A stretch of 64,000 nt of DNA from NCBI GenBank assembly GCA_033220425.1, contig CM065647.1, positions 2,170,001 through 2,234,000 on the forward strand. Direction: 5' to 3'. The notes beneath the pieces were generated by a model, which was not told where the DNA came from, ran no database searches, and saw nothing but the letters and a program-made list of their open reading frames with translations. The stretch's first letter is position 1. Each line of letters begins with the position of its first letter. Source of the DNA: Lepraria neglecta (taxonomy: Eukaryota; Ascomycota; Lecanoromycetes; Lecanorales; Stereocaulaceae). Positions 11,539 through 25,903 of the stretch are shown in pieces. A program made the position numbers and the translations under genes.

Positions 11539-13551
11539 ATGTCCACAATCAGTGCCCCGGTGGAGAGGTCCGCCAATCGAGTCAAACCCGTTAAGAGACC
11601 TCGAGGACCCCAGCTTCTTACCTTCCTCTTCACCTTTCTGCAGCCTGCGACCTTCGCACTGCTAGGCACCTTGAAGGAACAACCTATGAAAGCCGCGACC
11701 AAAAAGCATCCTTACGCGCCTTGTCCCGCTACATCTTCCTCTCCTACCCATCGCCCTTCTCCACGGCAGCTGGACAACATCTTCATTGATGCACTGGTCC
11801 GAGCTTGCTCATGTCGACAGCATGCACCACGAACTTCTCCAGCCCAAGGACTGTTCTCTCCCTCTACACATCTCTATCATAAGGTACGACGGAGACACAA
11901 TTACGACGTAGGCAGACAAATACGGCATCTCCATCGCAATGCTGCTCCCGTTCGCGTTCCTGCTCCACGAACGCCCCTATCCCGTGAGGAGTACATGAGT
12001 ATGGTGGATTTCTATCGTGAGCCATTTAGCACTCAGGCCATGTTTCCGGGCGCTGAAACGCAGCTACCACCTCCAATGATGCATGGGTATACTGCTGGAC
12101 AAGGAAGAGTCTCTCAATCACAAGACAAGCCTTTAGTCGGCATTCCAGGCCCGCCTCCAGAAGTGCCGCCTCCATTGGCGTCGGACGATCGATCTTACAG
12201 CAAAGCTGCTCCAGAGGCTGAAGAAGGAGGAAGCGTTCCCCAGTTGGAGGAAAACTCCTTAGTCGCAATAGCGAGCCCACCTCCAGAACCGCCGGATCCA
12301 CCAGACCCACAGAGTCAAAATCATGACCATCCAGCTCTAGACAATTTATTGAAGGTTATTAAAAACCGCAATTGTATGCACGACGAAGCCTTTGAAGCGT
12401 ACTCCGCATTGCCATTTCCAGGGGTATCATACCTATCGCAGCTTAATCGCCACCGCCTATTTCGCCGTCTATCAGTCATTCAGAAGAAAACCAGAGATTC
12501 AATGTTACGCTATCTCTCTGTAGTAGACGACCTAAAAGCCTGTGACATTCCCCTAAGCGAAGCACAATGGACCAGCGCCATATCCTTCTGTGGACAGTGC
12601 TTCACGCGAATCACAGCAGCAGACGTCGAGACTGCTCTCCGGACCTGGAAAGAAATGGAACAAGAAGCTGGAGTGCGAGGTGGCCATGTAACATTCAACG
12701 TCCTCTTCGACATGGCTGCCAAAGCAGGGAAGTTTGTTCTCGCAGAGATGATACTCAAAGAAATGGAAGCCCGGAAGCTCAGCATCAACCGCTACGCTCG
12801 CACGAGTTTCATTTACTACCATGGCCTCCGAGGCGACGGCGAGAGCGTGCGGCGAGCCTACCGCGAGTTCGTAGAAGCCGGCGAAATCGTCGACACGGTA
12901 GTCATGAACTGCGTAATCGCATCCCTGATTCGAGCCGGGGAACCTTCAGCAGCGACCCAAGTCTACGAGCGCATGAAGCGCATGGTTGCCAAACACTGTG
13001 GAGAAAGCATTCCATCGCTTAGTTGGAGAGAGAAGCGCGATTTGGGCCGTCTGCTCGACCGCGTAGGACGGCAATTCAAGGACCAGCCAGTGAAGTTGCG
13101 GAAGCTCCGTGATGAGCAAGCCCTGACGCCGGACCTCCACACTTATCACATTTTCGTCGAATACCACGTCACGAAGACTGGAGAGCTTCGCCAAATCGCT
13201 ACACTCCTAAACGAGATGCAAAATCTCGGCATCCCGATGCACGGGCGCATCTTCCTCAAGCTGTTCACGGGGTTTGCATACCATGGCGGTATCAGGTATA
13301 CATCATGGACGCAATCGAGGCTGGAGAGCGTTTGGAATTCTTTTCTTGATGTGCTGGATCAGGAAAATGATGTTAAGATTACTAAATGGATGGTCACGTG
13401 GACTATGAGGGCGTTTGAGCGGTGTGCGGGGAGGGAGCGGATGCTGGAGATTTGGGAGGAGTTGATGAAGAGGTGGAAACCTCCTGAGGGGGAGATGGAG
13501 ATTGTGATTGATGCGTTGAGGCATGTTTTGAAGGTTGGGGAGCGTAGATAG
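11539..13551 (+). CDS. Pentatricopeptide repeat (PPR) protein, probably mitochondrial
   Basis: Intronless 670-residue frame. The N-terminus is basic and nearly free of acidic residues (SANRVKPVKRPRGPQ; HKVRRRHNYDVGRQIRHLHR), as in mitochondrial presequences. A Pro-rich linker holds two similar segments (PLVGIPGPPPEVPPP and SLVAIASPPPEPPDPP). From about residue 370 there are tandem 35-residue PPR motifs, such as VTFNVLFDMAAKAGKFVLAE, YARTSFIYYHGLRGDGESVR and HTYHIFVEYHVTKTGELRQI, each a pair of helices with the family spacing. PPR proteins bind organelle RNA; the specific target cannot be told. Start chosen as the first in-frame ATG; a later Met at 11686 is an alternative. Sharing a promoter with mS23 fits a role in mitochondrial RNA or translation (inference). 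Confidence 0.85.
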   Translation: MSTISAPVERSANRVKPVKRPRGPQLLTFLFTFLQPATFALLGTLKEQPMKAATKKHPYAPCPATSSSPTHRPSPRQLDNIFIDALVRACSCRQHAPRTSPAQGLFSPSTHLYHKVRRRHNYDVGRQIRHLHRNAAPVRVPAPRTPLSREEYMSMVDFYREPFSTQAMFPGAETQLPPPMMHGYTAGQGRVSQSQDKPLVGIPGPPPEVPPPLASDDRSYSKAAPEAEEGGSVPQLEENSLVAIASPPPEPPDPPDPQSQNHDHPALDNLLKVIKNRNCMHDEAFEAYSALPFPGVSYLSQLNRHRLFRRLSVIQKKTRDSMLRYLSVVDDLKACDIPLSEAQWTSAISFCGQCFTRITAADVETALRTWKEMEQEAGVRGGHVTFNVLFDMAAKAGKFVLAEMILKEMEARKLSINRYARTSFIYYHGLRGDGESVRRAYREFVEAGEIVDTVVMNCVIASLIRAGEPSAATQVYERMKRMVAKHCGESIPSLSWREKRDLGRLLDRVGRQFKDQPVKLRKLRDEQALTPDLHTYHIFVEYHVTKTGELRQIATLLNEMQNLGIPMHGRIFLKLFTGFAYHGGIRYTSWTQSRLESVWNSFLDVLDQENDVKITKWMVTWTMRAFERCAGRERMLEIWEELMKRWKPPEGEMEIVIDALRHVLKVGERR

Positions 13552-13701
13552 GTCGTCACTTTGAGTGTATATATATGAAGAAAACTTATGCCAAATCTCT
13601 TGATAGAATTCAATGGAATCATGATTTCATTTCTTGACACATTTCATCTCTAATTCTAATCTCCCAAGCTATGTACAGAAGTCATTCAAATTCCAATCCC
13701 C

Positions 13702-16261
<2,560 letters not shown>

Positions 16262-19200
16262 ATGGCTCCACCGCCAGCAGCCAAGAACTTCCAACAGCAT
16301 CAACCTATCACCACTGGTCTCAGAATCATCTGCGAATCGTATCCATCCAACACGTGCCTACGGGAGCTCTTGCAGAACGCTGATGACGCAGGTGCAACTG
16401 AAATTGAGTACGTACTGGACACAAACACCTACACGCACAGCCCTTTATTGCACAATGACCTAGCAGAGTACCACGGGCCTGCTTTATTAGCCAGGAACAA
16501 CAGCGTGTTCACAGACGAGGATTTCGTTAGTCTGTCAAAGGTCGGCGATTCCAGAAAGCGGCACGATGTGGCCACCACTGGCAAATTTGGCCAGGGTTTC
16601 AATTCTGTAAGCCACAATCCCCCTACAACTTCTTTCCTGTTATGTCTGTTTGGGAGAGTCTCTGAACAAGATTTAGGTATATCATTGGACTGATGGGCCA
16701 TGGGTATACTCACGATGCTGGTTACTCTTCCTCGATCCCCATCAGCGTTGGTCACGCGATACCCAGGAGCCTGGGGGTCCTGCATGGGATGTAATTGCAA
16801 ACAGCGATTGTCTCGAGATCGAGAATCACTTAAAGACCTTCGAGGCGTTCAAAATCGATCGTACCCAAGCACTTGATGCTACTATCATCCGTATCCCGTT
16901 GCGAACTCAAGCGCAAGCCAAGATTAGCGAGATCGTGCAGCGGGAGATTACTGCTGAGGACATCAAGGACGATCTTGAACATTTTGCCAATGAAATACGA
17001 GAGGGCGGTCTATTGTTCCTAAAACACATTCGCAAGGTCACCATCAGAATTGACAACAATGTCGTGTTGACGGCTCAGATACTTGGAACCAATAAGAGGG
17101 ATTCAGAGTAAGTCCAATGAATTAGCTTGAGTATGCGCAAGAGTAACAGAATAGTGCTGACCGCATGCAGGACGAGGGAGCAGCTGCCTAAGGATTTCGT
17201 CAACCTGTACGGATCTAGCACCATTCGCGCTACCCAAGATCTGTTCAGGATCTTCGAAATAGCCATCGAATACACGACGAAAGAGGAGCACACAGTCTAT
17301 AACTACGTCGTCCAGCATGCTATGATGGCGTCTTCTGGGAACGAAGAAATGGACAAGTGGGCTCGTGAACGCAAGCTGTTCCCCTGGGTTGCTATTGCAG
17401 CACCTTTGATAGTAAGTCACCATAGAGCTCAGAAATTTTCTGTCCCCTGCTTCCAGTGCCGTCGGGTCTCGCAGCCTAGCAGCCACTGTTTCGGGCATTC
17501 TATGTCCGATGTCGTCTCTGGATAACAGTACATTTCACCATGCTGACATTGCTCCTAGTACTCTTCCGTGGATTATGCTTTCCGGGGACGACTTTTTTCC
17601 ACATTGAGATTGCCTATCTTGACGCACCAGCCCGTCCACATACACGGCCTGTTCTCCATAGCACCAGATCGAGCCAGGTTGTCTTCTTCAGGCCAGTCTC
17701 CTGGCTATGACGACCTAGCTACCAAATGGAATCAGTACTTGTTCACACATTGCGCCTCAACAGCATGGGTAAAGGTGCTTGTTCATCAGTCCTCTAATGC
17801 CTCAGGTGAGGATAATTACGGGCTCTGGCCCCGAGCTGATCTCTCCCGAACCGATGTTTGGAGTACGTTAGATGACAGTGTCATCGACCTAGTCATCAAA
17901 GACAACCTGCCAGTATGGAGAACTGTCAACGGAGGCTGTGTGACCTTCAACCAAGGATATTTTTCATGTACGGACCACGAGACTGAGAAGTATGCCACAG
18001 CACTGGCTCAAGCCAATTTCCCTGTGGTGTACCTTGCAGGTCCACTGTTCCTGAGAGTCAAGGAGCGGGCAGCATGTCTCACTAGGAACATTAGCCTTCT
18101 GATCCCAGGCGTGGTACGAGACTTTCTTCGTAAGGAAGGAACGTCATCAAAATCTACAGATGCGTGTGCTGAGCTGTTGGAGTATTGTTTGCTTGATGCA
18201 CGCAAGAGTGACCTCGGAAAGAAGGATGGGAGCGCAGTGTTCGCAGATCTCCGTGGAGTTGCCATCTGGCCCACTGTCAGTGGTCCACCAACAAAGTTCC
18301 CCAATTTTCAACCTCTTTTCCTACCACGTGTCCAAGCTGAGATGCAACTTTTTATGAATGCACAGAGTCTTCGCACATTGGACATAGATCGCCTCAGCCC
18401 CCTGGTTCTATCAATTATCCTCGACAATATTGCAAATATAGCATCTTTGATCAAGTTCCGTACCGTTAGCGACTTGTCAATCGACTGGCCTTCGATGTAT
18501 CCATTGGCCGTCTCATCCAACCGATCTAATGATTTTCCTCGTCGTCTTAAAGGACTCGATCACCTGATAAGCAGCATCTGGTTGTGGATCAATGCAAGGT
18601 CAAAGGAAGAGAAGCTAACGAAGTTCCAATCTTCTTTGCACGATCAGATGCTCCTTCCCATAAACAACTCCAGAATTCGACGACTTGGCACCAAGGAGGA
18701 CGTTTTCCCGACTCTCATTGTTGAAAAGAGTGATCTGCTTGCCGAGTTTCTGCTCTCTGCCACGTCTCGAAATCCTGAGGCAGCGCCACCGGTGCTGGAC
18801 ACTCGGTTACTTACACCAGAGGCGGTCAAACTTCTTTGCAAGAAAGCAAAGGCGGCTGCAGATTTAAATATGACTTGCGTGGACAAGTTGGAAGGTTTCC
18901 TGATGTGGCTCGCAGGAAGCAAGAAATTGCTCGCGGCAGCTTCCCTTCAGGAAAAGGACATCCTGTTGGAGCATCTCGAGAGACAAGTGCGGAATCAAAG
19001 TTTCTCAGAACAGCTGACTCGTAATATTGCAAGGTGGATGAAGAGACTACCTCTTTTCAAGAAAATCACGTCTGTGGCACCGTTTGAGTAAGCTTACTTC
19101 AGCCTCCTGGTACTATCCTCGGCCTGCTAACATGCTCAATGTCACAGACAAAGACTCCTAACCTTGTGTGATCTCGACCAAGGTGGCCACTTATTCGAAG

Positions 19201-22200
19201 CACCGCCGGGTTTCCCTCCTATGCCAGACATCCCGGGAATCTCCTTCTACGAACTGTCCAATCCCAGTGAAATCTATCTCATACGTCAGCTTCAACTTCT
19301 CGAAGAGAGATCTACTCAGGACTTGTTGTTTAAACATCTTCTGCCGTGGATGCAAGACGCCCAAGATCCTTTGATGCTTCCGGCTAAAGATGCCCTTGTG
19401 AGCTGGATCTTCGATAATTCGAAGAATCCTACAGAAAATTGGATATCAAGTGTTATGACTTGGCCGATCGTACCGCTTGCCGCTCACGATGGGGTTAGAA
19501 CCTATCGATGCCTTGGGGATCTTGTTGACCCCAGCTCTAGGTTCGCTTCTCTTTACTTCGCAGAGGAGGACGTATTCCCTTGTCCTGACTTCGTCAAGCG
19601 ACACAAGGGAGCTTTGGCTGCATGTGGTCTTGGTAATGGAGTAGACTCGTTGACACCATGGATGCGGGCCGCATACTATTCTAGATGTGGTGCGGACCTG
19701 CACGTACTTCAAGATAAAGTCAAACGTCTCTTGCAAGTTCCCATCGAGCTGGAACCTAGCCTTCCGGAAACCGTTATCAGCGAAATTCGGACCTCGAGGT
19801 GGCTACCTGGAGTGTTAGCAACAGGAGAACTGACTCTCATGCCACCTTCAGCGTGTCGTGGGGCTGACCAAAGCCGACTTGTTAATTTAGTGTGGGGAAC
19901 ACTTCCTTACTCAGTGAGCAAGGACTGGAAGAAACTTCTAGGTAAGTGCATCCATTGAGAATCCTCTACATTTGCTGATGGAGATAGGCTGGGACCAAAG
20001 TGTGCCCAAGGAAGTGCTATTTCAGCAACTGGATCTCTGCCTGAAAAATCTCGACTACGAGAGAGTAGACAGTCTTCTCTCCAATATGGAGTCTGGTTAT
20101 ATCCCTGGATTGCGATCGAAACCATGCATACTAAGCAGCCATGGAAATTACTTTCCTCCGGACAGAGTCTTCTTAACAGGTAGCAGGCTCACAGCGCATC
20201 CACTAGCCCCTTACCTGGACGAGGTCGATGGAGGCTTTGCAAAGAAGCACGCAAACATATTAGTAGCTTTGGACGTAAAATCTGAACCTTCTATTGAGGA
20301 CATTCAGTATGTCCAGGGAGCTCTCGAAGTTTCCAATGAAGGCCAACTAAGCGAAAAGGACCTCCGTATTGCTATTGCGACGTTGGAAGTGGCAACGCTT
20401 ATGGGATACGGACCCTCCAATTTTTCAATACCCGATAGGATGTCCATACTCAGAGCCCTCCCCGATATAGTTTACGGAGACCCCAATGTCAACGGTGGTA
20501 TTGCTGATTTCAATTTCACCCATGCTAGGGTATCGGAGGATCTGATAAATCGACTTGGGGTGGAAAACTCCTTTGTGCGAGCCACAAGGCTCGCAATTGA
20601 CTTCGAAGATGAGGATGAGGACGAATACGCACCTCGGGAGAAGCTCTCCAACATTATCAAAGACACATTGGGGCGATATCCCATTGAAACAACCTTCAAT
20701 GAGTTCTTAGCCAACGCAGACGATGCTGGAGCGACCAAAATTTCCTGGACCATAGACGAATGCGATACTGGGCCCTATGAAAGCCAATCCTTACTAACAA
20801 GTGACCTGGCAGCCTTCCAAGGACCAGCATTGATGGTGTACAACGACGGGATCTTCTCGGAGAAAGACTTTGCTGGATTCAAAGAAATTGGCCAGGGTGG
20901 CAAAATCGATGATGCCACTACTACAGGAATGTTCGGTAGGGGCGTTATGAGTATGTATCACTTCACTGATGTGCCAATGATAATATCGGGTGGCTTCTAT
21001 GTAGTCCTAGACCCTCAACAGGAGCGTCTGCCTCGGAACAGACATTGGAAGCGCAAGATTGGAGTCAAAATCGCTCTGAAAACGGCACGCCGTGTTGCCG
21101 AAGGTCAGCTTCTGCCATTCCACGGCCTCTACGGTTACGACAAAAGCCAGGACCACTACAATGGAACCATCTTTCGCTTCCCTTTTCGAGAAAGCGGGAG
21201 GCAAACAACCCTCAAAGACTCCTTGCATCACATCAGTCCGTCGACAACAAGGTCCTTACTGGAAGACTATTTCCATACAGCCCGTATATCGCTGCTCTTC
21301 TTAACCAACGTTACCCACGTCGAATTTTGCGTTCGAGGACAGACGGATCGAAAGTGGTGTGTCTCAGCCCATCGTTCGGAAGATTCAGAGGATGAAGTTT
21401 TCCGGCAAGTCACAATCACAAATGCCAAAGTAGATCACAAATCCATGACAGACATTTGGCGTGTCGGTATCACAGATATAGAACAAAGCCCACCTAGTAT
21501 CGTGAAAATTGGCAAGGGATCCTCGAAGGTTACTGAATGCGGTATTGCTGCTTGCCTGCAACGAGGAGTATTCGAGTCCATTCCGAACAACAAAGCTGGT
21601 GATCACAAGGTAGCATTGCCGCACGTATGGGAGGAGAAGAGCTGGAAAATTGATCAGAAAGTTTTCTGCAATTTGCCAACGAGTTCAGAATCTCAGCTAC
21701 CTGTATCATTCCACGCCAGCTTCGCGATCACTGGCGACCGGAAAACGATTGCGTTCGAAGACAAGAGTGAGCTTGCGGTGTGGAATCACTGGCTCTTGAC
21801 AAAGTGCTTGCCTGGGTTCTACCTGGATTTTCTCAAAGACTTGTCACCAAGACTAGGCCAAGAGGCCTTCGATTTCTGGCCATCGAGATTCCTTACAGCG
21901 ACGTCGGCGACTCTCTCCAGTATGGTAGCCAAGGCTTTCTGGGGCCAGATTATGGACCCAGAGCATATCGCCTACGAATTATATCCAACCATGGACCAGG
22001 AAAATTCCGTTCTTACTCAAGGCGCGAACGACTTGAGACGAGCGAAGCAACGAAAGACGAGAAAACTACACCCAGTCACCTCGTTGACCAACGCCCAATT
22101 CGATTTCCTGCCTGCAGATGTATCTGAGAAGCTTCGACCTTTGTTCCAGGCCTTGCTGGTCAACCTTGTTCACCCACCTGCCCGTATCTCGAGGGCCTTG

Positions 22201-25126
22201 AAGGATGCGTCTAGTGATTTGCAAATAGTTCAATTGAACTCCGATCGCCTCGCTGAGATATTTCAAAACGAAGCGAATTGCGTTCATTTGGAGAACTTCC
22301 TCTCTCAGATTGGCAGGGAAGCGGACAAAATGGAAACGATGGCGACACTTCTCGAATTACTTATACCGGTACCCCTTGGAGAAGATATGACTTCCTTGAA
22401 GATATTGCACGGATGCAGAGTGCTCCCTAGACCATCGCTTGACGCTCCGTTGGGGCTCCTGGCCTGGGAGCCTCAACCTGACTCGGAATGGAACCTGGTG
22501 GCAACAACAGAAGAGCAGGAGCTGTTCGACTTCGCTTCCGGGTCTATGGTGAACACTGGAATATTTCCGCGCTCAGCCATCAGTATAAAGACGGGTACCT
22601 ATTCCTTAGGAAGAAATCCAATCACGGAGCTCATTGAAACTCCATTCAATGTCCGCAAGCTAGAAATTGACGATTTAGGATCACTATTGGCGCGTTTAGA
22701 CTCTCCATCCGCACCAGGAAGTTCCTCCGAGTATCGGGACGGATGGATGCCGATGCTATGGAATTTCATCAATACCAAGTTCAAGGGATTGATGACCAAA
22801 GCAGATTCAGATGATTCGACGTCTTTCACGATCGACAGCCTGTTGTCGAAGGCCAACCTGTGGGACCAACCTATCTACAGATACCACGACAAGAAGCAAT
22901 GGCAATATCTTACACCACGTGAATTTGGCACCGAGGCGTGCATCGTGGGTCCGAAGCTCAAAAACCAGCAGGATATGTGCGCGTTGATCCCAGGTTTGAA
23001 GTGCCTGGATTCAGCTTGCTTCCCATCTTTACTCGGGGAAGCTGAATTCGACCTCTCCAAACCCGCCTCCTTCGAACGCTTCCTTCGAGCTCTCCAGATA
23101 AATACGAAGAAGCAAAATGCTGTAATCAAAAGGTCTCTAAACGATGCATTGTCTGCCGAAGTTAAAGAGACCCTTCGATATCTCGTATTGAAGTATCTGA
23201 AAAACCGCTCAACGTCGGAGCTCGTCTCTGACAAAACCGTACTCCAGACTCTGCCAATATGGCCTTGCTTCCAACGCTCGAATCTTTCTCATATTCCGAA
23301 ACATGTTGCCGCAGAAGACGCCTGCTTTTGCAAGCATTCGACATTGTTCATGCCTTGGGTAAAAGACTTGGGCAACTTCGTTGAACCACAAATAGTCAAC
23401 GAAGACGAGATTTTGCTGTTAAAGTTGGAATTGCCGCTGATGAGTGCCGAAAAGTTTTGGCAGCATATCAAGAAAGACCTCCCTCCACAGATTGTGTCCG
23501 CATCTGACGTAGAGCGATTCCTAATACTCATCAAGTATCTTGCCAAGGACGAAATCGAACTGTCTGGTAACGTCGCACCAAACGGCGCTGGCCTGTTGTG
23601 CAAGGCAAACAGCCTCTACGACCACGAGGCGGGGATATTCAAAGCAGCTTTCTGGGGGGAAGAGTCGTCGCACTTTCTGCACTCGGACCTGCGATTTTTG
23701 AGACACTCCTGGCTCTCAGCGGGCCTCCGATCGCCACCACCTAGCGCAGTCGTAAGCAAAGAAGACTATCTTCAATGTGCTCTAGCTATTGACCGGCAAT
23801 GGACGCCCAGCACATCGAACGATCCCTTCGTCCAAAACGCCGAGGTCGTGTCTGCATACTTCCAATTTGATCGTTCGGATTTCAGCATCTGGCCAGAATC
23901 ATATTGGAACCAGATATCAAAAGTCCGCATGTTTCAGGTCAAAGGAAATCAAGACGATCAACCGGTCTATCGTAAGACCCAAATGCGACAAATTGCCCAG
24001 GAGCATACCCATTGTGCTCTTAAGGACGCCGGTAGAAATGCCCACCTACGTGTATCTTGGAGCCAAGTCAAGTTCTTGAAGTATCCTCCAGCTGCTGGCG
24101 TGTGGGAAAAGTTTCCAGGTGGCGGCTCTCCATCGATTGGAACGGTCTACAAACATCTCCAATTCTTGATCGGTCTTTGCAAAGAGGTTAGCCAGCATGA
24201 CCTTCAAGAATACCTGAAAGACGTCCAAGCGTGCTATGATCGCCTCCAGAACGATGCAGCCAGCAGGAACCTTCCCGGTATCAGCGAAGCGAAAATATTC
24301 TTCAATATGGATACTACCCAGATTGACATGATTCACAAGCCCGATGTTGAAGCCAGTCTTACAACAGTAAAGCTTTTATGTCTAAACTCGCCAGGTAAAA
24401 ACGTCTTCCTACATGCTATGATTTGACATTGCTAACGTTGAAACCTTAGTGGATCCTTTACCCATGAGAGTCACACGGAAATTCCTCGTTCCTTACGAGA
24501 GGCTTTTGAGGGTACTAGGCTGTAAATCCATCGTACAGCCTCCCGCTGCCGCGAGCGTCCTCTTATTTACAAGCACTGGCTATCCAATGTCCGAAGCCAT
24601 GTCCAAGATCAAGAAATTACGAGACGAAGGCCAGTTGATCGACGTTACTTTCAAAGCAGAAGGCACCGAGAAGCACGCGCACAAGATCTTTCTGGTCGCT
24701 GTATCCGACTATTGCAAGGCTAAATTCTCCGGAGAATGGGGCCGTCTATCAGAGCCGGGGGGACACGTCCCTGTCGAGGGCATAAGATTCAGCACCTTGT
24801 CAACGATGGTCGATTTCGCCTACACTGGAGAATTTGTGGAGCCCCAGCTCAAGGACCCGAAAGACGAAAATGAGGTCGCGGATGTGCTAGATGAGCTTCT
24901 GGACCTGCTTGACGGGACAGACTTGTGGCAGCTCGCCCGTCTTCATGACATGGTCGAGAACTTCCTGCTCTCGACTTCAATTGCGCCGATTTATGTCCGA
25001 CCAGACAATGTAAAGGAGGTGAAGGAGCGTGCGGAGAACGGCAGAGCGCTCCGTTTGGTCAAGCACTGTAGAGATTTCATTGCGGCCAATGCATGGATTG
25101 ACGATACGAGGCTATGGAAGCAATGA
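16262..25126 (+). CDS. Giant sacsin-like protein: two Hsp90-type ATPase modules plus BTB domain
   Basis: Seven exons (16262-16606, 16677-17107, 17171-17411, 17559-19087, 19148-19941, 19988-24394, 24450-25126) join in frame to 2807 residues. Residues about 10-300 form a sacsin-type GHKL ATPase module (ELLQNADDAGATEIEYV, GPALLARNNSVFTDEDF, GKFGQGFNSVYHWTD). A second copy starts near residue 1330 (EFLANADDAGATKISWT, GPALMVYNDGIFSEKDF, GMFGRGVMSMYHFTD), so the protein is two sacsin internal repeats in tandem. Residues about 2640-2755 form a BTB/POZ domain (LIDVTFKAEG, HAHKIFLVAVSDYCKAKFSG, TLSTMVDFAYTGEF). Family knowledge: sacsin modules are chaperone-like, and BTB domains dimerise or recruit Cul3 ligases. 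A role in protein quality control is inference. No J, UBL or HEPN domain seen. Start at the first in-frame ATG. Confidence 0.9.
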
Positions 25127-25903
25127 GTGTGCAAGAATGAGCTGCAAAGGAGAGAGGAACACTGGGAGCTGAGGCCAGTAGAGAGAGAAATTTTGAGTGC
25201 TCCTAATAATGCATGCGGAAGAGAGCAATTAGAATCATTATCGTCAATGCCATTCAAGATTATCACGTGTAAACAAGGGGGCCATAAGACGGTTGATAAT
25301 TAGAGCAATTGAAATCATGTTCGTCAACGCTAATTCAATATGGCCAAAAGTGATAGAAGGAAGCGCAAGTCATAAGTGAGCAGAATCTTGGACGCTGTCA
25401 TCCCTATACGTTTGACAATTCATCCACAACCACCGCTAACGTGAGCACAAGCCATACATAGAGGAATTTTCCGCCCCTGAAAGATCCCTCAAATCCTGCA
25501 CCAGCACGCCCGATTTTGACGTATTTGATGCTTTCCTTTTCTCAGCATCTGACATTTTTGCAGCTCCTCCTTGACCTAACACATCGATCTCTGCACTCAG
25601 TGGGACTTGAAATCTGGAGTCTTCTAAAGGCCAATATCTCTCATGAAACACATTTATCCTCTTTAATTTTAGATTTTCTGGAAAAACCCCTGCTGAGCTC
25701 CGGTTGCTTTCTTTTCGACAACTGTAACGCTCCTATTCCTATGCATTCAGGACTTCTTCAGCTCCCACTGTACTAAATATACAGTTTTCCTCGCTTGGTA
25801 GGACTCGCAATCAGGAGCCTCTTGGCGCCGAAACTCCTCGTTATGCATGATTTGTACACCATACTCTTACATTTTCTATCCAAAGAGTCTCGCTAAGCTC
25901 CCG
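25127..25903. other. Intergenic between convergent genes
   Basis: 3' regions of the sacsin-like gene and the GT34 gene. AT-richer than its neighbours, with short unsupported frames only. Confidence 0.5.
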
